A stretch of DNA of 11,215 nucleotides from assembly GCA_031265535.1 (NCBI GenBank), contig JAISCO010000355.1:1-11215 (forward strand). Direction: 5' to 3'. The notes under the pieces were generated by a model. That model had not been told where the DNA came from. It saw nothing but the letters and a program-made list of their open reading frames with translations, and ran no database searches. The position numbers and the translations under genes were made by a program. The stretch comes from Spirochaetaceae bacterium (GTDB lineage: Bacteria; Spirochaetota; Spirochaetia; Treponematales; Breznakiellaceae). Below are positions 1 through 5,459 of the stretch, in pieces. The stretch's first letter is position 1. Every line of letters starts with the position of its first letter.

Positions 1-42
1 CGCATAACTAAAAACTTTGAAGCCATAATTAAGGAGAAAAAA

Positions 43-1053
43 ATGGCAAAAATTAATGTTATAAAAACGTTTTCCGTTGCGGCGTTTTGCGCCGCGCTGC
101 TTGCCGGCTGCGCGACAAGAACTGCGGACATAATAACGTATGATTCCGCGTCGCTGTCAAATGTAATCAGGGTTACGGACAACCGTTTCCGGAAAGACGC
201 CGTCCGCGTTTCACCCGACGGATCGAAAATACTGTACTGCGAAGCAAACGTTACGAGTGTTGACGCCGCTGTTTCGTTTGACCAGTTTTCAGTCATGCTG
301 CTAAGGGACGCGAACCTGCCGTCAAAAACGCCGGTTGTAACAGACCCGTCATTCGGACCTGTCTGGTACGATGACAACGCCGGGTTTATCTATGTGGTGT
401 ACGAAGGCGGATCGAGCAAGCTGGTAAAATCGAATATCACCGGAGGCGGAAAAACATACATCACCCGAAACTCTATAGGAGACTACGACAGCCGTCCCAG
501 CATAAAGGGGCATGATATTTTGTGCGAGACCGGAATTAACGGCGTAAGGCATCTGGTACGCCTAAAGGACGACGGTTCGGAAGTTACAATACTTGGAGAA
601 GGCAACTCGCCAAGCTGGCATCCTACAGAAAATAAGTTTGTGTTTATCAAAGACGGCAGCGTGTGCGAAATGAATTTGGCGAACAACCAGATGACGCAGA
701 TATATTCGGCGGCTACGGACAAAAATCGGAACATTATAGAATCCTGTTTACAGCCAAGTTATTCGCGAGACGGCAAATATATACTGTTCGCGAAAGGGGC
801 GAACACTTTTATCACCGCCACAACAAAAACATTTCTTAGTTCAATTAAAAGCATGTTTACGAAAAGAAGAGTGGAAACAGAGCGGCAGCATTTGTTTTTG
901 ATGAACGCGAATGGTACCGGACTGACCCAGCTTACGAGCGGAAATGTGGATGTATTCTCGCCTTCGTGGGGTATAGATAACGAAATATTTTTTGTCGCCA
1001 ATGTCCAGAACGCCACTGAAATATGGAAAGCTCGCTTGTCGGTAATAAATTAA
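43..1053 (+). CDS. TolB-like beta-propeller lipoprotein (336 aa)
   Basis: Predicted lipoprotein carrying a beta-propeller of PD40/TolB type. Seen: a basic N-terminus, a hydrophobic stretch at about residues 10-20 and a lipobox LAGC with the lipidated Cys at 23. Later come several PD40-like blocks built as S/P-x-W/Y/F-x-x-D/N-G-x-x-I/L-x-F/Y: around 55-66 (VSPDGSKILY), 189-202 (SPSWHPTENKFVF), 238-250 (PSYSRDGKYILF) and 306-318 (SPSWGIDNEIFFV). The start is set by AAGGAG at 31-36, six bases before the ATG. Family knowledge: such propellers fold like the C-terminal half of TolB and usually act as periplasmic or surface binding modules; the D2 domain of true TolB is not evident. No partner gene is adjacent, because repeats follow directly after the stop, so the ligand cannot be inferred. 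Confident as a lipoprotein propeller, not as TolB itself. Confidence 0.85.
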   Translation: MAKINVIKTFSVAAFCAALLAGCATRTADIITYDSASLSNVIRVTDNRFRKDAVRVSPDGSKILYCEANVTSVDAAVSFDQFSVMLLRDANLPSKTPVVTDPSFGPVWYDDNAGFIYVVYEGGSSKLVKSNITGGGKTYITRNSIGDYDSRPSIKGHDILCETGINGVRHLVRLKDDGSEVTILGEGNSPSWHPTENKFVFIKDGSVCEMNLANNQMTQIYSAATDKNRNIIESCLQPSYSRDGKYILFAKGANTFITATTKTFLSSIKSMFTKRRVETERQHLFLMNANGTGLTQLTSGNVDVFSPSWGIDNEIFFVANVQNATEIWKARLSVIN

Positions 1054-1073
1054 AAGACCGCCCGCCCGCCCGC

Positions 1074-1271
1074 CAGCGGGTTCTCATGCGCTCCGCGCCG
1101 GCATACCGAAAACGGTCTTTACTTCGTGCCGTCGGGTCCGAAAAAAGCGCTTTGCATACGCGGCTGCCGGCGGGTTCTGATGCGCTCCGCGCCGGCATAC
1201 CGGAAACGGTCTTTACTTCGTGCCGTCGGGTCCGAAAAAAGCGCTTTGCATACGCGGCTGCCGGCGGGTTT
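1074..1271 (+). repeat. S-family repeat, two tandem 94-bp units
   Basis: Two near-identical units begin at 1074 and 1168 and are followed by the first bases of a third. Each starts with a short GC hairpin (cccgccagcggg type), runs through tgcgctccgcgccggcatac and ends at gcatacgcggctgcc. Related copies lie at 4942-5045, 7685-7771 (minus), 9738-9940 (two units), 10059-10070 (fragment) and about 11131-11149 (fragment). The repeat is open on both strands and gives peptide-like translations (for example MRSAPAY...), but these lack independent start signals, so I treat it as an interspersed repeat. It begins 20 bases after the lipoprotein stop and may serve as a 3'-end structure: aaagaccg at 1053-1060 can pair with cggtcttt at 1113-1120. 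Confidence 0.85.
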
Positions 1272-1323
1272 CCATATACAAAGTTTTTTTAAGAATTTGG
1301 GCGCATTTTTTGCATCGCAAAAA

Positions 1324-1718
1324 CCACTGTCCACTTTTAATTGTTAATGAGTGGAGACAAAACAGTGCGGTGCACTGTTTTGCCTGACGTTTTGCCGCCT
1401 GCTTTGCCTTATAAGGAAGGGTAAGTGCGGTGCACTGTTTTGCCGCCTGCTTTTACCCTATAAGGAAGGAAGGAATAGACCGGAATGTTCGCCAACTTTC
1501 GTTGGCGCGCGCAGCGGAATGAGGACTATGGAGCGCGGCCTGTAAGCGGCATGTAACAGTAAGTTTTTGGGGCCTACGCCATGCTGCCACATACTCACAC
1601 ACGCTCACTGAGAAAGCGTGCCGTTTTTGGGCGGGGGGAGCCGCGACAAAAAATTTATCATAAACTTCAAAAATTTAACGGTTTGGGACTGATGCGCTTC
1701 CCCTCTTCATTCCTCATT
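1324..1718 (+). repeat. R1 repeat, copy A (~395 bp)
   Basis: Long interspersed repeat matching 10432-10810. Shared parts in order: a left flank (actgtcc ... gttaatg-gtgg); a hairpin unit of ~60 bp that is duplicated in tandem (hairpin 1359-1381, 10-bp stem aaaacagtgc with a GGT loop, repeated from 1424 with period 60); the block catgtaacagtaagttttt and ggggcctacgccatgctgc around 1550-1586; a small cacgc/gcgtg stem whose loop differs between copies; gggcggggggagcc; and a right end around gatgcgcttcccc. No protein is credible: the 64-residue open frame at 1351-1545 consists only of repeat. The middle also carries a gccaac/gttggc hairpin at 1491-1506 that copy B lacks. Confidence 0.8.
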
Positions 1719-1776
1719 GTTAACTGTTAACTGTTAACTGTTAACTGTTAATTGCTAACTGTTAATTGCTAACTGT
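1719..1776 (+). repeat. Short-period array of GTTAACTG / TTAATTGC units
   Basis: Tandem run of the 7-8 base units taactgt and taattgc, directly abutting the stop codon of the META-domain gene at 1779. The same vocabulary (attgctaa, ctcactg, gttaactg) appears at 2459-2476, 5046-5093, 5233-5265, 7666-7688 and 10810-10860, usually at the edges of R1 or S repeats. It is probably a replication-slippage array that marks repeat boundaries. Confidence 0.75.
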
Positions 1777-1778
1777 TT

Positions 1779-2327
1779 TTAGTACACAGTTTGCGGCAAG
1801 AATCTCAGAGTTATACCTTCGTTTGGGCTGCCGGTGTATAATTCAAGTCCGTTGTTTATGATTTCCCAGCGGACGGCGCGCTGCAAATACCAATAGTATT
1901 CATTTTCCATTAGACCGCCTATGTTGATGTCGGCCGCCATGAGTGTGCTTATTATGGGGCGCAGTCGAAAATCATGGCCGTGTATAAATTCATAGGTGCT
2001 AAAATAGCGGTTGGGCGCCGCCTTACCATTGACGCCTTCCTCCGTAAATTGAAGAATAAAAATATCGCCTAAGCCGTTATCCGCCATAGCCTGTCTGTTA
2101 AGCTCTGATCTGCCATAGCTTATTTGTATTTCATAAAGTTCCCATACAATATTTTCAATTTCGCTAAAACTAACGGGGGCAACTTGAGCGTCCCGTTCTT
2201 CCACAACGACAATCTCCTCAACAATAATTTTTTCGCCGGTATTTTTGGGAAGCGCTACGCAGTTAAAAAGGAAAAATGCCGCCAGCATCATTGGAAAATA
2301 CTTATATATTTTAATACGCTTATGCAT
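1779..2327 (-). CDS. META-domain lipoprotein (182 aa)
   Basis: Small lipoprotein with a C-terminal META (HslJ-like) domain. Seen: start MHKRIKIYKY, a hydrophobic stretch at about 11-21 and the lipobox LFNC with Cys23 (Asn before Cys is tolerated by spirochaetes). An acidic linker covers about 32-48 and the META domain about 60-178: VWELYEI at 61, a G-x-AAPNRYFSTY block at 101-112 where the family usually has aGCNR-Y, PIISTLMAAD at 124-133, E-x-x-YLQRA and a closing LELYTG...LRF. The Cys of the GCNR motif is Pro here. An in-frame extension to 2495 runs into repeat R2, so I prefer the Met at 2327, although no Shine-Dalgarno precedes it. Family knowledge: META proteins include HslJ, a heat-inducible envelope protein; the biochemical role is unknown. 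No operon partner is visible. Confidence 0.8.
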   Translation of the reverse strand: MHKRIKIYKYFPMMLAAFFLFNCVALPKNTGEKIIVEEIVVVEERDAQVAPVSFSEIENIVWELYEIQISYGRSELNRQAMADNGLGDIFILQFTEEGVNGKAAPNRYFSTYEFIHGHDFRLRPIISTLMAADINIGGLMENEYYWYLQRAVRWEIINNGLELYTGSPNEGITLRFLPQTVY

Positions 2328-2333
2328 ACTTTT

Positions 2334-2339
2334 AGTATA
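2334..2339 (-). promoter_or_regulatory. Possible -10 box of the META lipoprotein gene
   Basis: On the minus strand TATACT ends six bases before the chosen ATG, with only weak -35 candidates (TTGTTG at 18 bp or TTGCAG at 15 bp). If used, transcription would begin at or next to the ATG and give a nearly leaderless mRNA. That would fit the absence of a Shine-Dalgarno. Confidence 0.35.
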
Positions 2340-2386
2340 ACATTCCGGTGTCCGCTGCAACAAGCAGTATATCGGAGCGCGCAGCA

Positions 2387-2453
2387 ATTCCGATTTCAAA
2401 ACGAAAACCAGCGCCAACACGGATGTTCCCCGCAAAGAGGTAAAAAGTAAAAA
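2387..2453. repeat. R2 repeat, copy A
   Basis: About 67 bp matching 7205-7269 with few changes, starting attccgatttcaaaacg and ending gcaaagaggtaaaaagtaaaa. Here only the left end is present: the inverted partner gaaatcggaat that closes the 7205-7436 element is not found downstream. It is followed by aattagc-type short repeats at 2459-2476. Confidence 0.75.
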
Positions 2454-2518
2454 TGAACAATTAGCAATTAGCAATGAGAGCGGGCGCGTATGCAAAGCAC
2501 CCTTGCCTTACCGCTATT

Positions 2519-2733
2519 CTTGACCCACAGAATTTTTTAACCGCAAAGTCGAAAAAGTCGAAGAAGTTTTCACTCAAACTACTCAAAACTTGAGTCGTTT
2601 TAGCCATTCTTTCTGGGAAATTTGGCGCTTCTACCCTTTTTTCCTTCCTTCTTTTACTTTTTTGACTTATTTGACTTCGTGGTAAATCTTCCTTTACAGC
2701 ACAGTGTAATCATGCCTCGAGTTGTGGGTCAAG
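2519..2733. mobile_element. 215-bp segment with 11-bp inverted ends (MITE-like candidate)
   Basis: cttgacccaca at 2519-2529 is exactly inverted at 2723-2733 (tgtgggtcaag). The interior has no reading frame and is rich in short pyrimidine tracts. No target duplication could be recognised and there is no second copy in the window, so the mobile-element reading is tentative. It could also be a large cruciform. Confidence 0.35.
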
Positions 2734-2742
2734 TTTAGAGCA

Positions 2743-2785
2743 GGGAAGGGGGGTAAGGGGGGGTTGTTAGGGGGGGAAAGGGGGG
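2743..2785 (+). other. G-quadruplex motif with four long G-runs
   Basis: G-runs of 3, 6, 7, 7 and 6 at 2743-2745, 2748-2753, 2757-2763, 2770-2776 and 2780-2785, separated by AA, TAA, TTGTTA and AAA. This satisfies the usual G4 rule with wide margin. A C-run at 2818-2823 could instead pair with the last G-run, so quadruplex and hairpin forms compete. Confidence 0.75.
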
Positions 2786-2870
2786 AAACCGTAACGTACC
2801 CCGACTGGAGCGACCGTCCCCCCTCCTTGTCCCCATATTTCCTGTTCTTCACTTACCGGCGGCTGTCTGG

Positions 2871-2985
2871 AAGCGGCAAGCCGTCTGGCTGACCGTAGGG
2901 AAGTCTGGCGGCTTGCCGCTTTGCTGGGAGTGTTCTGTGGGTAGGGGTGCGCCGTCTGACCGACCGTAGGGAGGGCTGGCGGCGC
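2871..2985 (+). repeat. Twin hairpins with the same 25-nt loop on different stems
   Basis: Hairpin 1 has a perfect 13-bp stem (2871-2883 with 2909-2921). Hairpin 2 has a 6-bp stem gcgccg/cggcgc (2949-2954 with 2980-2985). Both enclose exactly 25 nt, and the loops agree at 21 of 25 positions, including the 11-base core gaccgtaggga. The stems beyond the shared ccg/cgg closure are unrelated. A weaker relative of the loop is at 2801-2817. No gene overlaps it. Confidence 0.7.
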
Positions 2986-3480
2986 TTCTTTGTTGTGTTG
3001 GTTTTTAATTCATTGTGCTTTTCCTGAATGGTTTTTGTTTTTTTCCGAAAGAATATTTTTTGTTTGTGGTATTTTTTCTGTGCTTGTTTTGTTTTGCGGT
3101 TTTGATAAAAAATGTTTTTTATTATTCGCTTGCCGCCGCCGTGATTTTGTTTTTGAAAATTAAATGCGTGTTTTTGCGATAGCGGGGTTTTAAGGGGGGT
3201 GTTTGGTATAAAACGTAAATTGATACGGAAAGTGGTGTATCGGCGCTGTAGCGGGCTTCCTCGCGCCTTCTGAGGGGTTTTATTTTGAGGTGGTATATCG
3301 TGTTTTTGGATGTTTTGTTTGCGGCTGTTTTGTTCCTGATAGCATTTCTGATAGCAATATAATTTATGTTTTGGTATTAAATGGTATTACTTGGTGTGTG
3401 CCGATATTATTTTTCTGTTGACTAAATCTTTATTATATAATAAGATATATAAATAAATACTGCTTGGGATAAGTTGTTAT
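2986..3480. other. Gene-free stretch, strongly GT-rich on the + strand
   Basis: No credible coding frame on either strand. The + strand is dominated by T and G with few C, especially 3000-3140 and 3290-3400. Near its end, TTGACT (3418-3423), a 17-bp spacer and TAAGAT (3441-3446) form a plausible sigma-70 promoter pointing into the hairpin-dense block at 3509-3735. Otherwise I see nothing in it. Confidence 0.5.
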
Positions 3481-3508
3481 CAGTTGGGGTGTATATCAGG
3501 ACTGTTTA

Positions 3509-3735
3509 CGCGCCCCAGCTGCGCTGGGGACGCCGCCGGTAGGCGGTTCGGCCTCCGCAACGGCTCTGGTCTCGCGATGCCCCATTCCCACGCCTCACTC
3601 CACCCACATTTGGACGGCACGAAACCCTGCGGGTTTCTTTATAGTGCCGCCCAAACGTCGCAGACAGCCGGAATGTTATGCGACATAAAATCTGGACCAG
3701 TTCATGAACAGCGGCATCTGTGCCGCTGCTTCGAA
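3509..3735 (+). ncRNA. Hairpin-dense block, possible structured RNA
   Basis: Successive perfect or near-perfect hairpins: ccccagc-tgc-gctgggg just after 3509; a compound hairpin at 3609-3655 with an outer 12-bp stem having one A/C mismatch (tttggacggcac with gtgccgcccaaa) around a perfect inner gaaaccc-tgc-gggtttc; and agcggca-tctg-tgccgct near 3710-3727. Open frames of 90 and 107 residues on opposite strands lack ribosome sites and have repeat-like composition. A promoter candidate lies upstream at 3418-3446. The function is unknown; it may equally be another interspersed repeat. Confidence 0.35.
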
Positions 3736-3772
3736 AGACCGTCCGCAGTTTTATGAAAGCTAGGCGGGGGGA

Positions 3773-3800
3773 TTGACTTCTTTCAAAAAACAGGTATAAT
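3773..3800 (+). promoter_or_regulatory. Sigma-70 promoter upstream of the radical SAM gene
   Basis: TTGACT (3773-3778), a 16-bp spacer and a perfect TATAAT (3795-3800). The expected start is near 3806-3808, at the ATG of a 76-codon leader frame (3810) and about 225 nt before the radical SAM start. Confidence 0.75.
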
Positions 3801-3809
3801 TTACTCATT

Positions 3810-4040
3810 ATGAATACAATTGACAACATATTTTTTTCAGTTAGCCGCTGTTCGGCTACCCCCCCCCCCCCCCGAAATTACCCGCGGAATGACTTTCTAA
3901 GATACCGGAAAGTATGCAAGCGGTTTAGCGCCGTTTTCCCGTTATATCACGCTAAAAACCGCGGCGTTTGCCGCGGCGCGGTTCCGGTATTTGGAAATTG
4001 TCCCCAGAAAAACAATTCAGGAGACAGCCGCCATGCTTAG
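3810..4040 (+). CDS. Leader reading frame containing a poly-C tract (76 aa, doubtful)
   Basis: An ATG frame beginning only a few bases after the predicted transcription start, with no Shine-Dalgarno. It crosses the 15-C run at 3859-3873, read as Thr-Pro-Pro-Pro-Pro-Arg. Its stop TAG at 4038-4040 overlaps the radical SAM ATG at 4033 by eight bases (ATGCTTAG), the arrangement of translational coupling. Removing one C would send translation into a TAA at 3898-3900; adding one would reach a TGA at 3889-3891. Only lengths equal to 15 modulo 3 therefore reach the coupling point. The encoded sequence (five Cys, many Arg and Pro) resembles no family I know. It could be a leader peptide, a modified-peptide precursor or not translated at all. 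Confidence 0.35.
   Translation: MNTIDNIFFSVSRCSATPPPPRNYPRNDFLRYRKVCKRFSAVFPLYHAKNRGVCRGAVPVFGNCPQKNNSGDSRHA
3859..3873 (+). repeat. Poly-C homopolymer, 15 bases
   Basis: Uninterrupted C15, directly after a small hairpin (agccg/cggct, 3843-3857). Homopolymers of this length slip during replication. Its position between promoter and gene, inside an overlapping leader frame, makes it a candidate phase-variation switch. Confidence 0.85.
3902..3990 (+). promoter_or_regulatory. Structured leader with mutually exclusive hairpins
   Basis: An outer 9-bp stem pairs 3902-3910 (ataccggaa) with 3982-3990 (ttccggtat). Inside it, P2 pairs 3920-3930 with 3950-3962 (11 bp, two bulged A). P3 pairs 3959-3965 with 3970-3976 (ccgcggc-gttt-gccgcgg). 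P2 and P3 share 3959-3962, so they cannot form together. This is the layout of a cis-acting switch or attenuator. No known riboswitch consensus is recognised. Confidence 0.45.
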
Positions 4041-4908
4041 CGAAAAATTGTCAAATTTGAAAAAACGGATATATAAGGGGGTTTTGTTTTTTTATATCAG
4101 GGCTTCATCGTGGAAAAGACTCAAACCCAGAAAAATATTACGGTTCGAAACAGACATTGTTTCACACTGTAATTTGAACTGTACCGGGTGTAATCATTTT
4201 TCGCCGCTGTGCAAAGAAGAATTTGTCGATGTCAACAGTTTGGCGCGGGATTTCGCCAGATTATCGGAATTGACAAAACGCAAGACAGAAAACATCGATA
4301 TAATGGGCGGCGAACCCTTACTGCACCCGGAAATTACAAAAATTATAGAACTTGGAAGAAAGTATTTTGACGGCCCCATAAATATAGTTACAAATGGAAT
4401 CCTGCTGCCAAAAATGAACGAAGACTTTTGGCTCGCCTGCAAGAACAATAATATAAAAATAATTGTTACAAGCTATCCGGTCAGACTCGACAGAAAAACA
4501 ATTAAGAAAACGGCAAAAGAATACGGCGTAAAGATTAAAATCCGCGTACAACTGAATAATATTCATACATGGTGCAGACTGCCGAAAGACTTAAACGGCA
4601 GGCAGGATATAAACAAACAATTAAAAAACTGCCTTGTCGCGAACTTTTGTATTTTTTTACGTGACGGAAAACTTTCAACCTGCTGCCTGCCGCTGTTGAT
4701 AGAAAGATTTAACAAGTATTTTAACAAAAATATAGAAAGTTCTGTTAAAGATTATATCGATATTTATAAAGCAAAAAATATTGACGAAATATTAAACTTT
4801 CTGTGCAGGCCCATACCATTTTGCCGTTACTGTAAATTGCTCGATTGGGAAGTAGGCATAGACTGGAGCATATCAAAAAAAGAAATACACGAATGGTTTG
4901 ACCTTTAA
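4033..4908 (+). CDS. Radical SAM protein with Cys-rich C-terminus (291 aa)
   Basis: Radical S-adenosylmethionine enzyme of unknown substrate. Seen: the cluster motif CNLNCTGC (Cys46, 50, 53; CX3CX2C) in the context HCNLNCTGCNHFSPLC, GGEP at 92-95 for SAM binding, VTNGILL for the next strand, and a C-terminal set of cysteines (NCLVANFC, STCC, and CRPIPFCRYC near 265-275) suggestive of a truncated SPASM/Twitch-like auxiliary cluster site. I use the ATG at 4033 because AGGAGA at 4019-4024 lies eight bases upstream; a TTG at 3991 in the same frame is the alternative. Family knowledge: relatives with CxxxCxGCxHFSPL are often found in surface-polysaccharide or peptide-modification loci, but no such neighbour exists here. 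The gene looks more A-rich than glnB-amt or asd, which may indicate transfer. Confidence 0.85.
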   Translation: MLSEKLSNLKKRIYKGVLFFYIRASSWKRLKPRKILRFETDIVSHCNLNCTGCNHFSPLCKEEFVDVNSLARDFARLSELTKRKTENIDIMGGEPLLHPEITKIIELGRKYFDGPINIVTNGILLPKMNEDFWLACKNNNIKIIVTSYPVRLDRKTIKKTAKEYGVKIKIRVQLNNIHTWCRLPKDLNGRQDINKQLKNCLVANFCIFLRDGKLSTCCLPLLIERFNKYFNKNIESSVKDYIDIYKAKNIDEILNFLCRPIPFCRYCKLLDWEVGIDWSISKKEIHEWFDL

Positions 4909-4919
4909 GCCCAGCAGTT

Positions 4920-4941
4920 TTACTTTTAGCGCTAAAAGTAA
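4920..4941. terminator. Perfect 22-bp palindrome after the radical SAM gene
   Basis: ttacttttagc followed by its exact inverse gctaaaagtaa, 11 bases after the stop codon. It could fold as a hairpin at the mRNA end, but no T-run follows, so intrinsic termination is uncertain. It directly abuts an S repeat. Confidence 0.5.
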
Positions 4942-5045
4942 CCCGCCAGCGGGTTTCACATGCGCTCCGCGCCGGCATACCGAAAGCAAGCTTTACTCTG
5001 TGCCTTAGGGGTTGAAAAGGGCGGTTTGCATACGCGGCTGAAGGC
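4942..5045 (+). repeat. S-family repeat, single copy
   Basis: Begins with cccgccagcgggtttcac, continues tgcgctccgcgccggcatac and ends gcatacgcggctgaagg. It matches the 1074-1271 units with scattered changes and sits immediately downstream of a gene, as does the 1074 pair. Confidence 0.85.
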
Positions 5046-5270
5046 ATTGCTCATTGATAATTGCTCACTGCTAACTGCTCACTGTTAACTGTTAATGGGC
5101 GGGGGTAGCGGAAAAGCGTTTTTGTGAATACAAAAACCTTTGGAGTGAGGGGGAGCAGCGTCGAAAAAGTTCATAATATTACCTCAGAATTTTAACGGTT
5201 TAGGATAAATGCGCTTCCCCTTTTTATTTGAAACCGCTCAACTGCTAACTGTTAACTGCTCACTTCTCCT
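5046..5270 (+). repeat. R1 repeat remnant flanked by short-unit arrays
   Basis: Flanked by gctcactg/gttaactg units at 5046-5093 and 5233-5265. Between them are gttaatgggcgggggtagc (as at 10450-10468), acaaaaacctttg (as at 10611-10622) and a right end taacggttt-ggataaatgcgcttcccc shared with copies A and B. The hairpin units and the central block are missing, so this is an internally deleted copy. Confidence 0.65.
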
Positions 5271-5309
5271 TTTTACCATAAATTTTCTAAAAGTATAATT
5301 GCTGCCATA

Positions 5310-5438
5310 AGCCGTTTCACATCGCCAACGCGCCTCCCCGTTCATGGCGTTTGCGATGAAACCGGTTTACAAAAAATCAGCCTAAGGATGAGCTTTTTCG
5401 ATTAAACCCAAGGTTTACCGCGAAGCGCGGCAAACCTT
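5310..5438. terminator. Two hairpins downstream of amt-glnB
   Basis: A perfect-but-one hairpin at 5410-5438 (aaggttt and ccgcg stems around an AAG loop) lies about 20 bases beyond the glnB stop on the minus strand, a sensible place for a 3'-end structure although no T-run follows. A longer imperfect hairpin spans about 5313-5363 (gtttca-tcgc-aacgc pairing with gcgtttgcgatgaaac). Confidence 0.45.
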
Positions 5439-5459
5439 ATGCATCACCTCTTTTTAAGT

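Noticed and set aside
932..1347. Several 71-89 residue open frames on both strands (repeating MRSAPAY / SRVCKALF)
   Set aside because: They are translations of the S repeat; the same peptide text appears in all S copies on either strand, without ribosome sites.
1351..1545. 64-residue open frame
   Set aside because: Lies wholly in R1 repeat and its internal duplication; no family resemblance.
1719..1776. CRISPR array
   Set aside because: Units are 7-8 bases with no unique spacers; no cas genes.
2328..2495. N-terminal extension of the META lipoprotein
   Set aside because: It would place R2-derived residues ahead of a good signal peptide and lipobox; the same peptide-like stretch occurs at 7197-7260.
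3506..3829. 107-residue minus-strand and 90-residue + strand frames
   Set aside because: They overlap the hairpin-dense block and the promoter; Arg/Gly-rich composition from GC-rich hairpins, no ribosome site.
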